A stretch of DNA of 64,000 nucleotides, taken from NCBI GenBank assembly GCA_050952065.1, contig JBMNKF010000007.1:186001-250000 (forward strand). Direction: 5' to 3'. The notes beneath the pieces are model-generated. The model was given only the letters and a program-made list of their open reading frames with translations, searched no databases and was not told the DNA's origin. The number at the start of each line of letters is the position of its first letter. Within the stretch, counting starts at the first letter, position 1. Positions 9,078 through 17,327 of this stretch are shown here, piece after piece. This DNA is from JAXGZG01 sp050952065 (lineage in GTDB: Bacteria > Bacillota > Sulfobacillia > Fermentithermobacillales > Fermentithermobacillaceae). The position numbers were made by a program, and so were the translations under genes.

Positions 9078-10085
9078 TTGAGCGAGATGGGTGATAGGCA
9101 CCTAAGACTGGAAGTCGATGAAGAGGGCGTTGGAGATCGGCTTGATACCTACGCTTCTTCCAGATCTGCCGGGTTATTGTCTCGGTCGCGGTTTCAGTCC
9201 TTGGTTGAAGAAGGACATGTTCTCCTTAACGGTGCCAGGCCCAAAGCCTCGACCAGACTGAAGGTTGGGGACGTAATAGAGGTGACTGTGCCGGCCCCCG
9301 TTTCGTGGGATCTGGTTCCGGAAGAGATCCCCCTAAATGTCGTCTATGAGGACGAGAAGATCCTGGTGATAAACAAACCTCGCGGTATGGTAGTTCACCC
9401 GGCAGCGGGGCATCGGCGTGGCACTTTGGCCGGCGCCATTCTCAGTCATTGTCCGGATCTTCGGGGAATTGGCGGTGAGATGCGCCCAGGGATAGTCCAC
9501 AGGTTGGATAAAGACACGACGGGGCTCCTTGTGGTTGCCAAAGATGAACAAAGCTTGAAGGCTCTGCAACGGCAGATAAAGGATAGGGAGGTTGTGAGGC
9601 ATTACGTGGCGCTGTGTAAGGGCCGCTTCAAGACCCCCGCCGGTAGGGTGGACGCACCCATCGGAAGGAATCCGAGAGATCGCAAGAAGATGGCCGTTAC
9701 TGAAAGAGGCAGACAAGCGGTTACCGATTACCGGGTGCTAACGACTTTCGGTAACGAGTATAGTATCGTCAGCTGCCACCTTCGTACCGGTCGCACGCAT
9801 CAAATTCGCGTTCACCTGGCATATCTGAAGCACCCGGTGGTTGGGGACCCGGTCTACAGTAGCACCGAAGGTGAACTGGGTCTCCACGGACAGGCGCTCC
9901 ATGCCGTGGAGTTGGGGTTCATCAATCCCGGGTCCGGTCGGTTCATGAAGTTCATGGCACCTTTGCCTGACGACTTCCTCGATGCTTTGCGGACGCTCGA
10001 ACGGAAATACAAGGAGGAATTTCCCAGATGGCTATTGGAGATTCAAGGTACAGGGAAAACATGGCAGAGATCCTCATTAGAATAG
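9078..10085 (+). CDS. rluD: 23S rRNA pseudouridine synthase, RluD family
   Basis: 335 residues. It has an N-terminal S4 RNA-binding domain (about 15-75; RSRFQSLVEEGHVLLNG) and a pseudouridine synthase domain with the catalytic motif GIVHRLDKDTTGLLVVAK, whose Asp is the nucleophile. KPRGMVVHPAAGHR and the C-terminal RTGRTHQIRVHLAY are further signatures. It modifies uridines in 23S rRNA, although B. subtilis-type paralogues may have different target sites. TTG 9078 is used here and ATG 9087 is an alternative. The last 58 bases overlap the start of pyrE. Confidence 0.92.
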   Translation: MSEMGDRHLRLEVDEEGVGDRLDTYASSRSAGLLSRSRFQSLVEEGHVLLNGARPKASTRLKVGDVIEVTVPAPVSWDLVPEEIPLNVVYEDEKILVINKPRGMVVHPAAGHRRGTLAGAILSHCPDLRGIGGEMRPGIVHRLDKDTTGLLVVAKDEQSLKALQRQIKDREVVRHYVALCKGRFKTPAGRVDAPIGRNPRDRKKMAVTERGRQAVTDYRVLTTFGNEYSIVSCHLRTGRTHQIRVHLAYLKHPVVGDPVYSSTEGELGLHGQALHAVELGFINPGSGRFMKFMAPLPDDFLDALRTLERKYKEEFPRWLLEIQGTGKTWQRSSLE

Positions 10086-10693
10086 GCGCCTTGGGTGCAC
10101 GCCCCGAAGAACCCTTTACGTTGACTTCAGGCACCAAGAGCCCTGTATATATAGATGTCCGACGTCTCATCTCCTTCGTTCCTGAGCGCGAAGCGGCTGT
10201 GGACATGATGGAGCAGTTGATTAAGGACATGGTGGCCGAGCCCATAGATGCTGTAGCGGGAGGGGAGACGGCCGGCATTCCGTATGCGGCCTTTTTGGGG
10301 TGGAAGATGCGACTTCCCATGGTTTATGTGAGGAAGCAAGCCAAAGGTTTCGGACGAAATGCCCAGGTAGAGGGCTATATCGGAGAAGGCAAGCACGTGG
10401 TGTTGGTTGAAGATCTCATGTTCGACAGCGGCAGCAAAATCAACTTTGTCCAAGGTCTCCGGAAGGCCGGGCTTAAAGTGAACCATGTGTTTGTTTTCGC
10501 GTCCTATGGTTTTGCCCAGGAGTACAAGAAGACTCTTGGAGAGATAGGAGTAGAAGGTCACTGGATAACTGATTGGCCCACAATTGTTGACGTAGGAGAG
10601 AGGACCGGGTTTTTCGACCGGGGGACGGCTTCTATGATAAGGGATTTTCTCAGAGATCCTCATGCTTGGTCTAGGGCGCGAGGCGGCAAGTGA
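10028..10693 (+). CDS. pyrE: Orotate phosphoribosyltransferase-type PRTase
   Basis: 221 residues. The PRPP-binding motif VVLVEDLMFDSGSK and the N-terminal FTLTSGTKSPVYIDVRRL, then AGGETAGIPYAAFLGWKM and YVRKQAKGFGRNAQVEG, are those of orotate phosphoribosyltransferase. That enzyme makes orotidine 5'-phosphate in pyrimidine synthesis. ATG 10028 is preceded by AAGGAGG at 10011-10017, so translation starts inside rluD. No other pyr gene is nearby, so a related purine or salvage PRTase is possible, though the motifs favour PyrE. Confidence 0.85.
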   Translation: MAIGDSRYRENMAEILIRIGALGARPEEPFTLTSGTKSPVYIDVRRLISFVPEREAAVDMMEQLIKDMVAEPIDAVAGGETAGIPYAAFLGWKMRLPMVYVRKQAKGFGRNAQVEGYIGEGKHVVLVEDLMFDSGSKINFVQGLRKAGLKVNHVFVFASYGFAQEYKKTLGEIGVEGHWITDWPTIVDVGERTGFFDRGTASMIRDFLRDPHAWSRARGGK

Positions 10694-10748
10694 CCCTGTG
10701 GGTAACCAGATTCGGGGCCAATAGTGGAAATAGTGGAGAGGAGCCCTG

Positions 10749-11552
10749 TTGTTGACTCCCGGGTTCGTGTTTCGTCTGGCTCTGGTATTGGTCTTGGCAG
10801 GTTTAGCCGCAGCATGTTGGGCCTGTTTTGTAGAACCGCACATGATAAGGGTTGAGAGAGTCAATGTTCCCATTGATTCATTGCCTGACGCTCTTGACGG
10901 CTTTACCATCGGGGTGATTTCCGACTTGCACCTGGATACAACCCCATTTTCCGTGGTCCGCCGAGCAGCAGACCTCCTGGCCAAGGCGAACCCTAACATT
11001 ACGGTGGTTCTGGGCGATTTGGCTGGAGCACCCTCGTTGATTGACTCCATAAATCAGGCTATAGAACCTCTTGGTCAGCCTTACGGAGTGCGCGGGAATT
11101 GGGACCGTTGGTGGGAGGCTGAGTCTCTTCGAGACAGAGTGAACTTACATATGTTGGTCAACTCCGGGCAGCTGGTGGCTCCGGGCCTTTGGGTGGGTGG
11201 AGTCGACGATGCGCTAGTGGGTAGTCCTTCCATAGATGAGGCCATGGCGGAAGATACCGGCGACTCTATTCGAATCCTGCTGGCACACGAACCAGACATA
11301 GCTTTAGCGGTAAAGCCCGAACACAGGATTTCGCTTCAAATATCGGGTCACAGTCACGGCGGACAGGTGTGTCTACCGTTTGTAGGGGCTCTGCTTTTGC
11401 CGCCCCTCGGCAGCCAGTACCCGGTGGGGCTACAAGAGGCTCCAACACACTGGGTCTATACGACTCGTGGTGTCGGTATGAGCCACATACCCGTACGTTT
11501 TCTTTGCCTGCCTGAGATAAGCCTCATCACGCTTGTAAAGAGGCCGTCGTGA
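10749..11552 (+). CDS. Membrane-anchored metallophosphoesterase (YkuE/YaeI-like)
   Basis: 267 residues with an N-terminal membrane segment (about 5-28) followed by a calcineurin-like phosphoesterase domain. The motifs are VISDLHLD, VVLGDLAG, GVRGNWDRW, LLAHEPD and QISGHSHGGQ. The GNHD block reads GNWD: the histidine that normally contacts the phosphate is replaced by tryptophan. Family members such as YkuE are wall-associated or hydrolyse lipid-linked UDP-diacylglucosamine. Two consecutive TTG codons (10749, 10752) follow GGAGAGGAG closely. The gene stands last in the lspA-rluD-pyrE run. Confidence 0.82.
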   Translation: MLTPGFVFRLALVLVLAGLAAACWACFVEPHMIRVERVNVPIDSLPDALDGFTIGVISDLHLDTTPFSVVRRAADLLAKANPNITVVLGDLAGAPSLIDSINQAIEPLGQPYGVRGNWDRWWEAESLRDRVNLHMLVNSGQLVAPGLWVGGVDDALVGSPSIDEAMAEDTGDSIRILLAHEPDIALAVKPEHRISLQISGHSHGGQVCLPFVGALLLPPLGSQYPVGLQEAPTHWVYTTRGVGMSHIPVRFLCLPEISLITLVKRPS

Positions 11553-11626
11553 GGAGAAATGTTAGTTAACATAATAACTATTATGGGACGTTACGAATCA
11601 ATAAGATGTTGCCCCGTCCTCTTGGC

Positions 11627-11678
11627 CTCTTACAGAAGCCTCTTACAGAGTTTCTTACAGCAACAGAGTCTCTTACAG
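11627..11678. repeat. Four short direct repeats, YTCTTACAG
   Basis: Copies start at 11627, 11640, 11652 and 11670, three reading CTCTTACAG and one TTCTTACAG. Spacings are 13, 12 and 18 bases. They lie between the phosphoesterase gene and the opp operon. They could be iterated regulator sites or the remains of a degraded repeat, and nothing in the sequence decides between these. Confidence 0.6.
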
Positions 11679-12011
11679 CAGATGAGCGGCGTTTTTCGGT
11701 TAACTGATTCGAATTGCATTCTGGTTTCTGTTTTGAACCCATGCCAATCAGAGTTTCTATGGTCTAGCATGACGAACATCCTCTCGGACTCCGATTCTTG
11801 TCTCTATCTATTGGTGCAGGTGGTGCAGGAGAATTTTGTGAGTGCGTTGAAGGATGAGTTTGTTTGGAGTTGCCTCAAAGTTTCAGGGCCCTCTAGTTCG
11901 TATAGTGTGAAAGTGAAAGGTCTATTGGTAGTTAGGTCTACTCGTCAGTTCGTAGGTCTTCTTGCAGGTTTCCCAAGGTCATCTTTCTGGAGTTCAGTCT
12001 GGTGCTCGACC

Positions 12012-12052
12012 TGCTCATCGACGATGAGCAACGCAGCTCTAGAAAGAGCTGC
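12012..12052. other. Two adjacent perfect hairpins
   Basis: TGCTCATCG (12012-12020) pairs with CGATGAGCA (12022-12030) around one base. GCAGCTCT (12033-12040) pairs with AGAGCTGC (12045-12052) around AGAA. There is no T tract, so neither is a typical terminator. They sit about 350 bases upstream of oppA. They may be an RNA leader structure or protein-binding palindromes. Confidence 0.55.
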
Positions 12053-12404
12053 CGAAAGGAATTCGAAACCTTTCCAAGGTGCGCCAATATGTCAAGTATG
12101 TAAGATATACCCAAGATTGGGTTAGATAAGGATAAAAGTGTGATTTCTGACAGGAATACGTCTGACGTGTGTGGAATAGCCGTTCTGCGACAGAAATGGC
12201 GGTAATGACAAGGGCGGCAGTGCGTTGTTCGGGGGTTTACCTGTCTCGCGGTCTTTCGGTTGTCGGCCTGCGCTAACGGCGAACGGGGGGTGATTTCCGA
12301 AGAGTAAGAATCGCGCATACGCGCATCGGGTCGGCCTCCCTATTCCCTATTCTTGGTTTCTCTTGGTTTCCCGTCCAGCGACAAAGCGCACAAGGAGGAT
12401 AAGC

Positions 12405-14264
12405 ATGAAGAGACTCACGGCAGTGCTGATGCTTGTGTTCATGATGGCTGGCCTTGCCGCAGCCTGTACTCCTTCGGAGCCTCCGCCTCCTGCCAGCGAA
12501 GTGAGGGAGTCGGGCGACTATTACGCTGTCTATTCGGGCGAAGTCAAGGGGCTCAACCCCCTTGTTACCAGCACTACGGCAGAATTCAGTATCTTGGCCA
12601 ACTGTATTGACGGTTTGGTAGAGCACAATCACCTGGGTATTATCCAGCCTGCTTTAGCCGAATCCTGGAAAGTGAGTGACGACGGGCTTGTTTGGACTTT
12701 CAAGATAAGGCCGGGTGTCAAGTGGGTTACTTACGAAGGCGAAGAGTACGCAGAAGTTGTTGCTCAAGACTGGGTAGACGCCCACAAGTACGGATTCGAC
12801 CCCAAGAACGCATCCGCCAATGCCAATATCGCCTACGAGGCTGTTGAGAACGGTCTAGCCTATTACAATGGTGAGATTACCGATTGGGAGCAGGTAGGCA
12901 TCAAGGCGCTTGACAAGTACACCTTGCAGTATACTCTTGAACGCCCTATCCCCTATTTCCTTACCATGTTGTGCTACATGGCCTTTCTCCCGATGAACGG
13001 TCAGTTCTTGGCCGAAACCGGCGAGAATTTCGGAACGGATCATAAGAATCTTCTGTATTGCGGTGCCTACATTATCTCCGAGTGGGAACCCCAGAACTAC
13101 CGGCTCATGGTCAATAATGAGACGTACTGGGATAAGGACAACGTTCACATCCAGAAACTGCACTATCGATACAACAAAGAGGCCGGAAAGCTTGCGCCTG
13201 ACTTGTTCCTGCAAGGAGAGATCAGCTCCGCCGATATACCCAGCTCGATATTACAGGACTGGCTCGACGACCCGGCCCGCAAGGATCTGGTTAGGCCCAA
13301 CCTCCCTAGCACATACAGCTACTTCTATGCTTTCAACTTCGATCCGCATTTTCCCGAGGAATATGAGCCCGAAAACTGGAAGATTGTAGTAAACAACAAG
13401 AACTTCCGGAAATCGTTGTTCCATGCCCTAGACCGCAAAGCGGCTATGCTTACGGCAGAGCCAAACGACCCGTTGTCCAGACTCAACAATACGGTGACTC
13501 CCAAGAACTTCTGCCAGTACAGCGGGAAAGATTATGTGCTCTATGAACCTCTGGCGAAATTCACTGACACGGACAGCTTCGATCCGGACGAGGCTCTAAG
13601 GTATCGCGACCTTGCCCTGGCTGAGCTTGAGGGTAAGGCCACGTTCCCTGTGAAAGTGTATATGCCCTACAACACCTCGAGTGCCGACTGGACTAAGAGG
13701 TGCGTCGTTGTAGAACAGCAATTGGAGAATCTCTTGGGGAGTGACTACATCGACGTGATCCCCGTAGGATTCCCACCAACGAACTTCTTGAAGGACACGA
13801 GAAGGGCCGGCAACTACGCGTTCCAGGAATGCAACTGGGGACCCGACTATGCTGATCCTGAGACATTCGCCGATCCCTTCTATCCCCCCGCCGGCATGGA
13901 CTACAACTGGGTGGATAAGGCCGAAGGTTATACCGACGAGAACGGCCTAAGCCACTATCAGAACCTGGTTGACGAGGCCAAAGCCGAAGTTGTTGATCTG
14001 GAGCGGCGTTTCGAGCTCTTTGCCCGTGCGGAGGCGTGGCTTATTGAAGAAGCCATGATCATTCCTTACGGAGTTGGCGGCGGCGGATACTCCGCCTCCA
14101 AGGTTGAGCCTTTCACGGGCCCCTATGCGCCGTTCGGAAGCGACAGCTACAAGTGGAAGGGCCAAATAATCATGGATAAGGCAATGAGCATGGAGGAGTA
14201 CAAACAGGCCCGCGAAAAGTGGGAAGCCGATCGTGCCGCGGCTCTGGCAGCCCAGGCCAAATAG
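12405..14264 (+). CDS. oppA: Oligopeptide ABC transporter substrate-binding lipoprotein
   Basis: 619 residues from ATG 12405, with AAGGAGGAT just upstream; the open frame before it is not needed. A lipoprotein signal peptide (about 1-20) ends in LAAAC, the lipidated cysteine, followed by a Pro/Glu linker. The mature part is an SBP_bac_5 (OppA/DppA) fold: GLNPLVTSTTAEF, LAESWKVSDDGLVWTFKIR, GVKW, and the late FRKSLFHALDRKAAML. The protein catches peptides outside the membrane and delivers them to OppB/OppC. It is the first gene of the operon and is separated from oppB by a strong hairpin, which would give more OppA than permease, as is usual. The ligand could be a peptide, nickel chelate or other solute. 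Confidence 0.92.
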   Translation: MKRLTAVLMLVFMMAGLAAACTPSEPPPPASEVRESGDYYAVYSGEVKGLNPLVTSTTAEFSILANCIDGLVEHNHLGIIQPALAESWKVSDDGLVWTFKIRPGVKWVTYEGEEYAEVVAQDWVDAHKYGFDPKNASANANIAYEAVENGLAYYNGEITDWEQVGIKALDKYTLQYTLERPIPYFLTMLCYMAFLPMNGQFLAETGENFGTDHKNLLYCGAYIISEWEPQNYRLMVNNETYWDKDNVHIQKLHYRYNKEAGKLAPDLFLQGEISSADIPSSILQDWLDDPARKDLVRPNLPSTYSYFYAFNFDPHFPEEYEPENWKIVVNNKNFRKSLFHALDRKAAMLTAEPNDPLSRLNNTVTPKNFCQYSGKDYVLYEPLAKFTDTDSFDPDEALRYRDLALAELEGKATFPVKVYMPYNTSSADWTKRCVVVEQQLENLLGSDYIDVIPVGFPPTNFLKDTRRAGNYAFQECNWGPDYADPETFADPFYPPAGMDYNWVDKAEGYTDENGLSHYQNLVDEAKAEVVDLERRFELFARAEAWLIEEAMIIPYGVGGGGYSASKVEPFTGPYAPFGSDSYKWKGQIIMDKAMSMEEYKQAREKWEADRAAALAAQAK

Positions 14265-14278
14265 ATTCTCTTCGTGAA

Positions 14279-14316
14279 TTAGAGAGGACCGTCCCTATCG
14301 GGGCGGTCTTCTCTAA
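14279..14316 (+). terminator. Hairpin between oppA and oppB (partial terminator/mRNA stabiliser)
   Basis: TTAGAGAGGACCGTCCC pairs with GGGGCGGTCTTCTCTAA around TATC, a long stem of about 16 pairs with one or two mismatches. No T run follows. Its place right after the oppA stop suggests either partial termination or protection of the oppA message. Confidence 0.7.
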
Positions 14317-14358
14317 AGCCATGGAACTGCTGTCAATCGGACGCGAGGGGCTGTGTGA

Positions 14359-15306
14359 ATGATGGTAAGGTATTGCATAAGAAGGCTGTTGCAGTCGGCG
14401 GTGACGGTGTTCATTGTTCTAACGCTGGTTTTCTTGTTGATGCGATTACTCCCAGTTGAAGGGTATTTCGATGAAAACTATGATAAACTGCAGCCGACCC
14501 AGCGCGAAAACATACTCCGGAGCCTAGGTGTGTTGGACCCATGGTATGTTCAGCTCAAGAACTTCTACCAAAGCCTTCTCAGAGGAGATTTAGGGAAGTC
14601 CATTGTTTACCGCCCGAAGGTTCCGATTACGACCATTCTAAAAACCAAGATTCCGTATTCTCTTCGTTTCGGCCTAGCATCTATGTGTATCTCCTTAACC
14701 TGCGGTCTGTCGATGGGGGTTAGTCAAGCGCGGTATAAAGGCAGACTTTTGGACAAGGTTTTTACTGCGTATATTGTCTTCATAAACGCGGTTCCGGCCG
14801 CCGTGTATCTGATTCTCACGCAACTTCTTGCATCAAAGGCTTTTCGTCTTCCTATGTTGTTCGATCGCGACAAACCGCTTAGCTGGATCCTACCGGCCAT
14901 ATCTATGTCATTGGGCGGCATTGCGGGTTACGCCATGTGGATGCGGAGATATATGGTGGATGAACTCAACAAAGACTACATCAAGCTTGCCCGGGCCAAA
15001 GGCATGTCGGGAACCGCCATAATGGTAAAGCACGTCATGAGAAACGCTTTCGTACCCATGGCTCAATACTTGCCTGCGTCCATCCTATTTACAATCTCCG
15101 GTTCGATCTACATCGAGTCGTTGTACTCAATACCGGGTATGGGCGGGCTCTTGGTTGACGCCATCGGATTGCAGGATAACACGATGGTTCAGGCCCTGGT
15201 TCTCCTCTTCTCATCTCTGGGGATAATAGGTTTGTTTTTGGGTGATGTGGCTATGGCCATCTTTGACCCCCGGATCAAACTTGCCAGAGGAGGGGGGTCA
15301 AGGTAG
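14359..15306 (+). CDS. oppB: Oligopeptide ABC transporter permease 1
   Basis: 315 residues. The N-terminus YCIRRLLQSAVTVFIVLTLVF is the conserved first membrane segment and cytoplasmic entry of OppB/DppB permeases. LGVLDPWYVQLKNFYQSLLRGDLGKS precedes the BPD_transp_1 domain, which contains the EAA loop (DYIKLARAKGMSGT) that docks on the ATPases. About six membrane segments are predicted. It forms the channel with OppC. Its stop overlaps the oppC start by one base. Confidence 0.92.
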   Translation: MMVRYCIRRLLQSAVTVFIVLTLVFLLMRLLPVEGYFDENYDKLQPTQRENILRSLGVLDPWYVQLKNFYQSLLRGDLGKSIVYRPKVPITTILKTKIPYSLRFGLASMCISLTCGLSMGVSQARYKGRLLDKVFTAYIVFINAVPAAVYLILTQLLASKAFRLPMLFDRDKPLSWILPAISMSLGGIAGYAMWMRRYMVDELNKDYIKLARAKGMSGTAIMVKHVMRNAFVPMAQYLPASILFTISGSIYIESLYSIPGMGGLLVDAIGLQDNTMVQALVLLFSSLGIIGLFLGDVAMAIFDPRIKLARGGGSR

Positions 15307-16274
15307 TGACTAAGAAGGAACAGAATGTTGTTCAAGCTATTGAGGACCTGTCTCTGTTCGAGTTTGCTGAGTTTGATGAGCAGGCTGGCGAGCGAACCGG
15401 TTACTCCGACTACTCATACTGGGGTTCCACAATCCGGATGTTTCTGAAGAACAAGACCGCGGTTATCATGCTCTTGGCCATGGTCTTCCTTTTGGTTTTC
15501 ACTTTCATACAACCTTACCTGCCATACCAGAAAGAAGCCAACAGGGTTTACCTAGATCCAGAAACGGGACGCCAGCTCGTGAATCAGAAACCCAACAGGG
15601 AGTACTGGTTTGGAACGAACTCCATCGGCCAGGACCTGTGGTCTATGATCTGGAGCGGCACCAGAACCTCCCTTCTGATCGCGCTGATAGTTGGCGTATG
15701 GGAAGTGGGTTTTGGGATCGCTTTTGGGGCTCTCTGGGGCTATGTAAGGCAATTGGATGCGCTGATCACAGAGGTCTACAACGTCCTCAATAACATACCT
15801 ACCACTATCGTGCTGACTCTCTTGGCATATATCCTCCGTCCCGGTTTCAAGACCATGATTATCGCCATGTGCGCAACGGGATGGATGGGTATGGCGCGTT
15901 TTGTGCGAAACCAGATAGTCATAATCCGCGATCGGGAGTACAATCTTGCGTCGCGGTGTCTGGGTACGCCAACTTCGCGCATCATCATGAAGAACCTTCT
16001 CCCCTACCTTGTCTCGGTTATCGTGCTCCGCATAGCGCTGTCGATCCCTGGGACAATCGGGTGGGAAGTGTTCCTAACATACATCGGCCTGGGACTACCG
16101 CTTGACATTCCTTCCCTTGGGAATCTGTTGAACGAGGGCAGGAGATACATTATGTCGCCTAGTCTGCGGTACCAGCTGATATTCCCCGCCGCAGTACTAT
16201 CTATTATCACTATTTCGTTCTACGTGATGGGCAACGCTTTTTCTGACGCTGCCGATCCTCGCAACCACTATTAG
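15306..16274 (+). CDS. oppC: Oligopeptide ABC transporter permease 2
   Basis: 322 residues. An N-terminal cytoplasmic stretch of about 45 residues precedes the first membrane segment (AVIMLLAMVFLLVFTFI), as in OppC/DppC. The FGTNSIGQDLWSMIWSGTRTSL motif is diagnostic, and the EAA loop reads DREYNLASRCLGTPTSRI. It pairs with OppB. GTG 15306 overlaps the oppB stop and follows AGGAGGGG. Confidence 0.92.
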   Translation: MTKKEQNVVQAIEDLSLFEFAEFDEQAGERTGYSDYSYWGSTIRMFLKNKTAVIMLLAMVFLLVFTFIQPYLPYQKEANRVYLDPETGRQLVNQKPNREYWFGTNSIGQDLWSMIWSGTRTSLLIALIVGVWEVGFGIAFGALWGYVRQLDALITEVYNVLNNIPTTIVLTLLAYILRPGFKTMIIAMCATGWMGMARFVRNQIVIIRDREYNLASRCLGTPTSRIIMKNLLPYLVSVIVLRIALSIPGTIGWEVFLTYIGLGLPLDIPSLGNLLNEGRRYIMSPSLRYQLIFPAAVLSIITISFYVMGNAFSDAADPRNHY

Positions 16275-16286
16275 GAGGTGGAAGCG

Positions 16287-17327
16287 ATGAGAGAGCCCAT
16301 TCTAAGAGCCAAAGACGTGGTAGTTAAGTTCAGCCTTCGCGGTCAGATACTCACTGCCGTTCGCCACGCATCCTTAGACCTCTATGAAGGCGAGACACTG
16401 GCCATAGTGGGCGAATCCGGATCCGGAAAGAGCGTGTTCACAAAGACTTTTCTGGGAATGCTTGACGCCAACGGTTGGGTAGACTCCGGTTCCATATTGT
16501 TTGAAGGCCAAGACCTGGCGAAACTCAAGACTGAGGATGAATGGTTGAAGATACGCGGAAAGAAAATCGCCATGATTTTTCAAGATCCCATGACTGCCCT
16601 GAACCCCTTGAGAACTGTTGGAATGCAAATACGTGAAGTGCTTGAACTGCATCAGGCTTTGAGGGGAGACGCTGCGAAAGATCGGACAATCGAGATACTC
16701 GGCCAAGTCGGAATAGACAACCCGGCCATGAGGTATTCTCAGTATCCCCACGAATTTTCCGGAGGCATGCGGCAGAGGGTCGTTATCGCCATAGCGGTCG
16801 CGTGCAACCCAAGGATCCTGATCTGCGACGAACCCACCACTGCCCTGGATGTTACGATTCAGGCACAGATCCTAGAATTGATACGGCGCCTTCAGAGACA
16901 ATTGAACTTGACCATAATCTACATCACTCATGACCTGGGAGTCGTGGCTAATGTGGCCGAACGGGTGGCTGTCATGTACGCCGGGGACATAATAGAAATC
17001 GGTACCACCGAAGAGATCTTCTATGATGCCCGTCATCCATATACGTGGGCGCTATTATCCTCCCTACCTCAGTTGGGCGTGAAAGGTCAACCGCTATACT
17101 CCATCAAGGGAACGCCACCTAACTTGTTCACGGACATTGCGGGAGACGCTTTTGCCCCCAGAAACCCAAAAGCTCTGAAGATCGATTTCGTTAAGAGGCC
17201 TCCGCTCTTTCGAGTTTCCGAGACGCACTTCGCTCGCACGTGGCTACTTGACCCGCGGGCGCCCAAGGTTGAGCCCCCGGATACCATTAAGGCAATGCGC
17301 GCCAAGTACGAAAGGGAATCGCCATGA
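16287..17327 (+). CDS. oppD: Oligopeptide ABC transporter ATPase D
   Basis: 346 residues from ATG 16287, seven bases behind AGGAGGTG. It shows Walker A GESGSGKSV, Q-loop IFQDPMTALNP, signature FSGGMRQRVVIA, Walker B ILICDEPTTALD and switch THD. The C-terminal oligopeptide-transporter extension is present (GDAFAPRNPK through VSETHFARTWL). The four cysteines normally found there, in the GCPFAPRC...C...C pattern, are all replaced (Asp, Asn, Asp, Thr). ATP hydrolysis by the OppD-OppF pair drives import. Its stop overlaps oppF (ATGA). Confidence 0.92.
   Translation: MREPILRAKDVVVKFSLRGQILTAVRHASLDLYEGETLAIVGESGSGKSVFTKTFLGMLDANGWVDSGSILFEGQDLAKLKTEDEWLKIRGKKIAMIFQDPMTALNPLRTVGMQIREVLELHQALRGDAAKDRTIEILGQVGIDNPAMRYSQYPHEFSGGMRQRVVIAIAVACNPRILICDEPTTALDVTIQAQILELIRRLQRQLNLTIIYITHDLGVVANVAERVAVMYAGDIIEIGTTEEIFYDARHPYTWALLSSLPQLGVKGQPLYSIKGTPPNLFTDIAGDAFAPRNPKALKIDFVKRPPLFRVSETHFARTWLLDPRAPKVEPPDTIKAMRAKYERESP

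Larger units (their letters stand above)
11553..12404. other. 850-bp region without a supported gene, upstream of opp operon
   Basis: No reading frame here looks like a protein: the longest plus-strand frame (11559-12125) is Ser/Leu/Cys-rich low complexity without an acceptable ribosome site. The stretch holds four copies of YTCTTACAG at 11627-11678, two adjacent perfect hairpins at 12012-12052, and short tandem repeats just before oppA (CCTATT twice, TCTTGGTTT twice, about 12340-12370). It may be an opp leader or control region, or decayed sequence. Confidence 0.6.

Noticed and set aside
11559..12125. 188-codon plus-strand frame upstream of opp
   Set aside because: Low-complexity Ser/Leu/Cys/Gln composition, no recognisable motif, repeats inside it and no good ribosome site at a sensible start.
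11938..12318. 126-codon minus-strand frame in the same region
   Set aside because: No family resemblance, odd composition, and it covers the two hairpins; probably chance.
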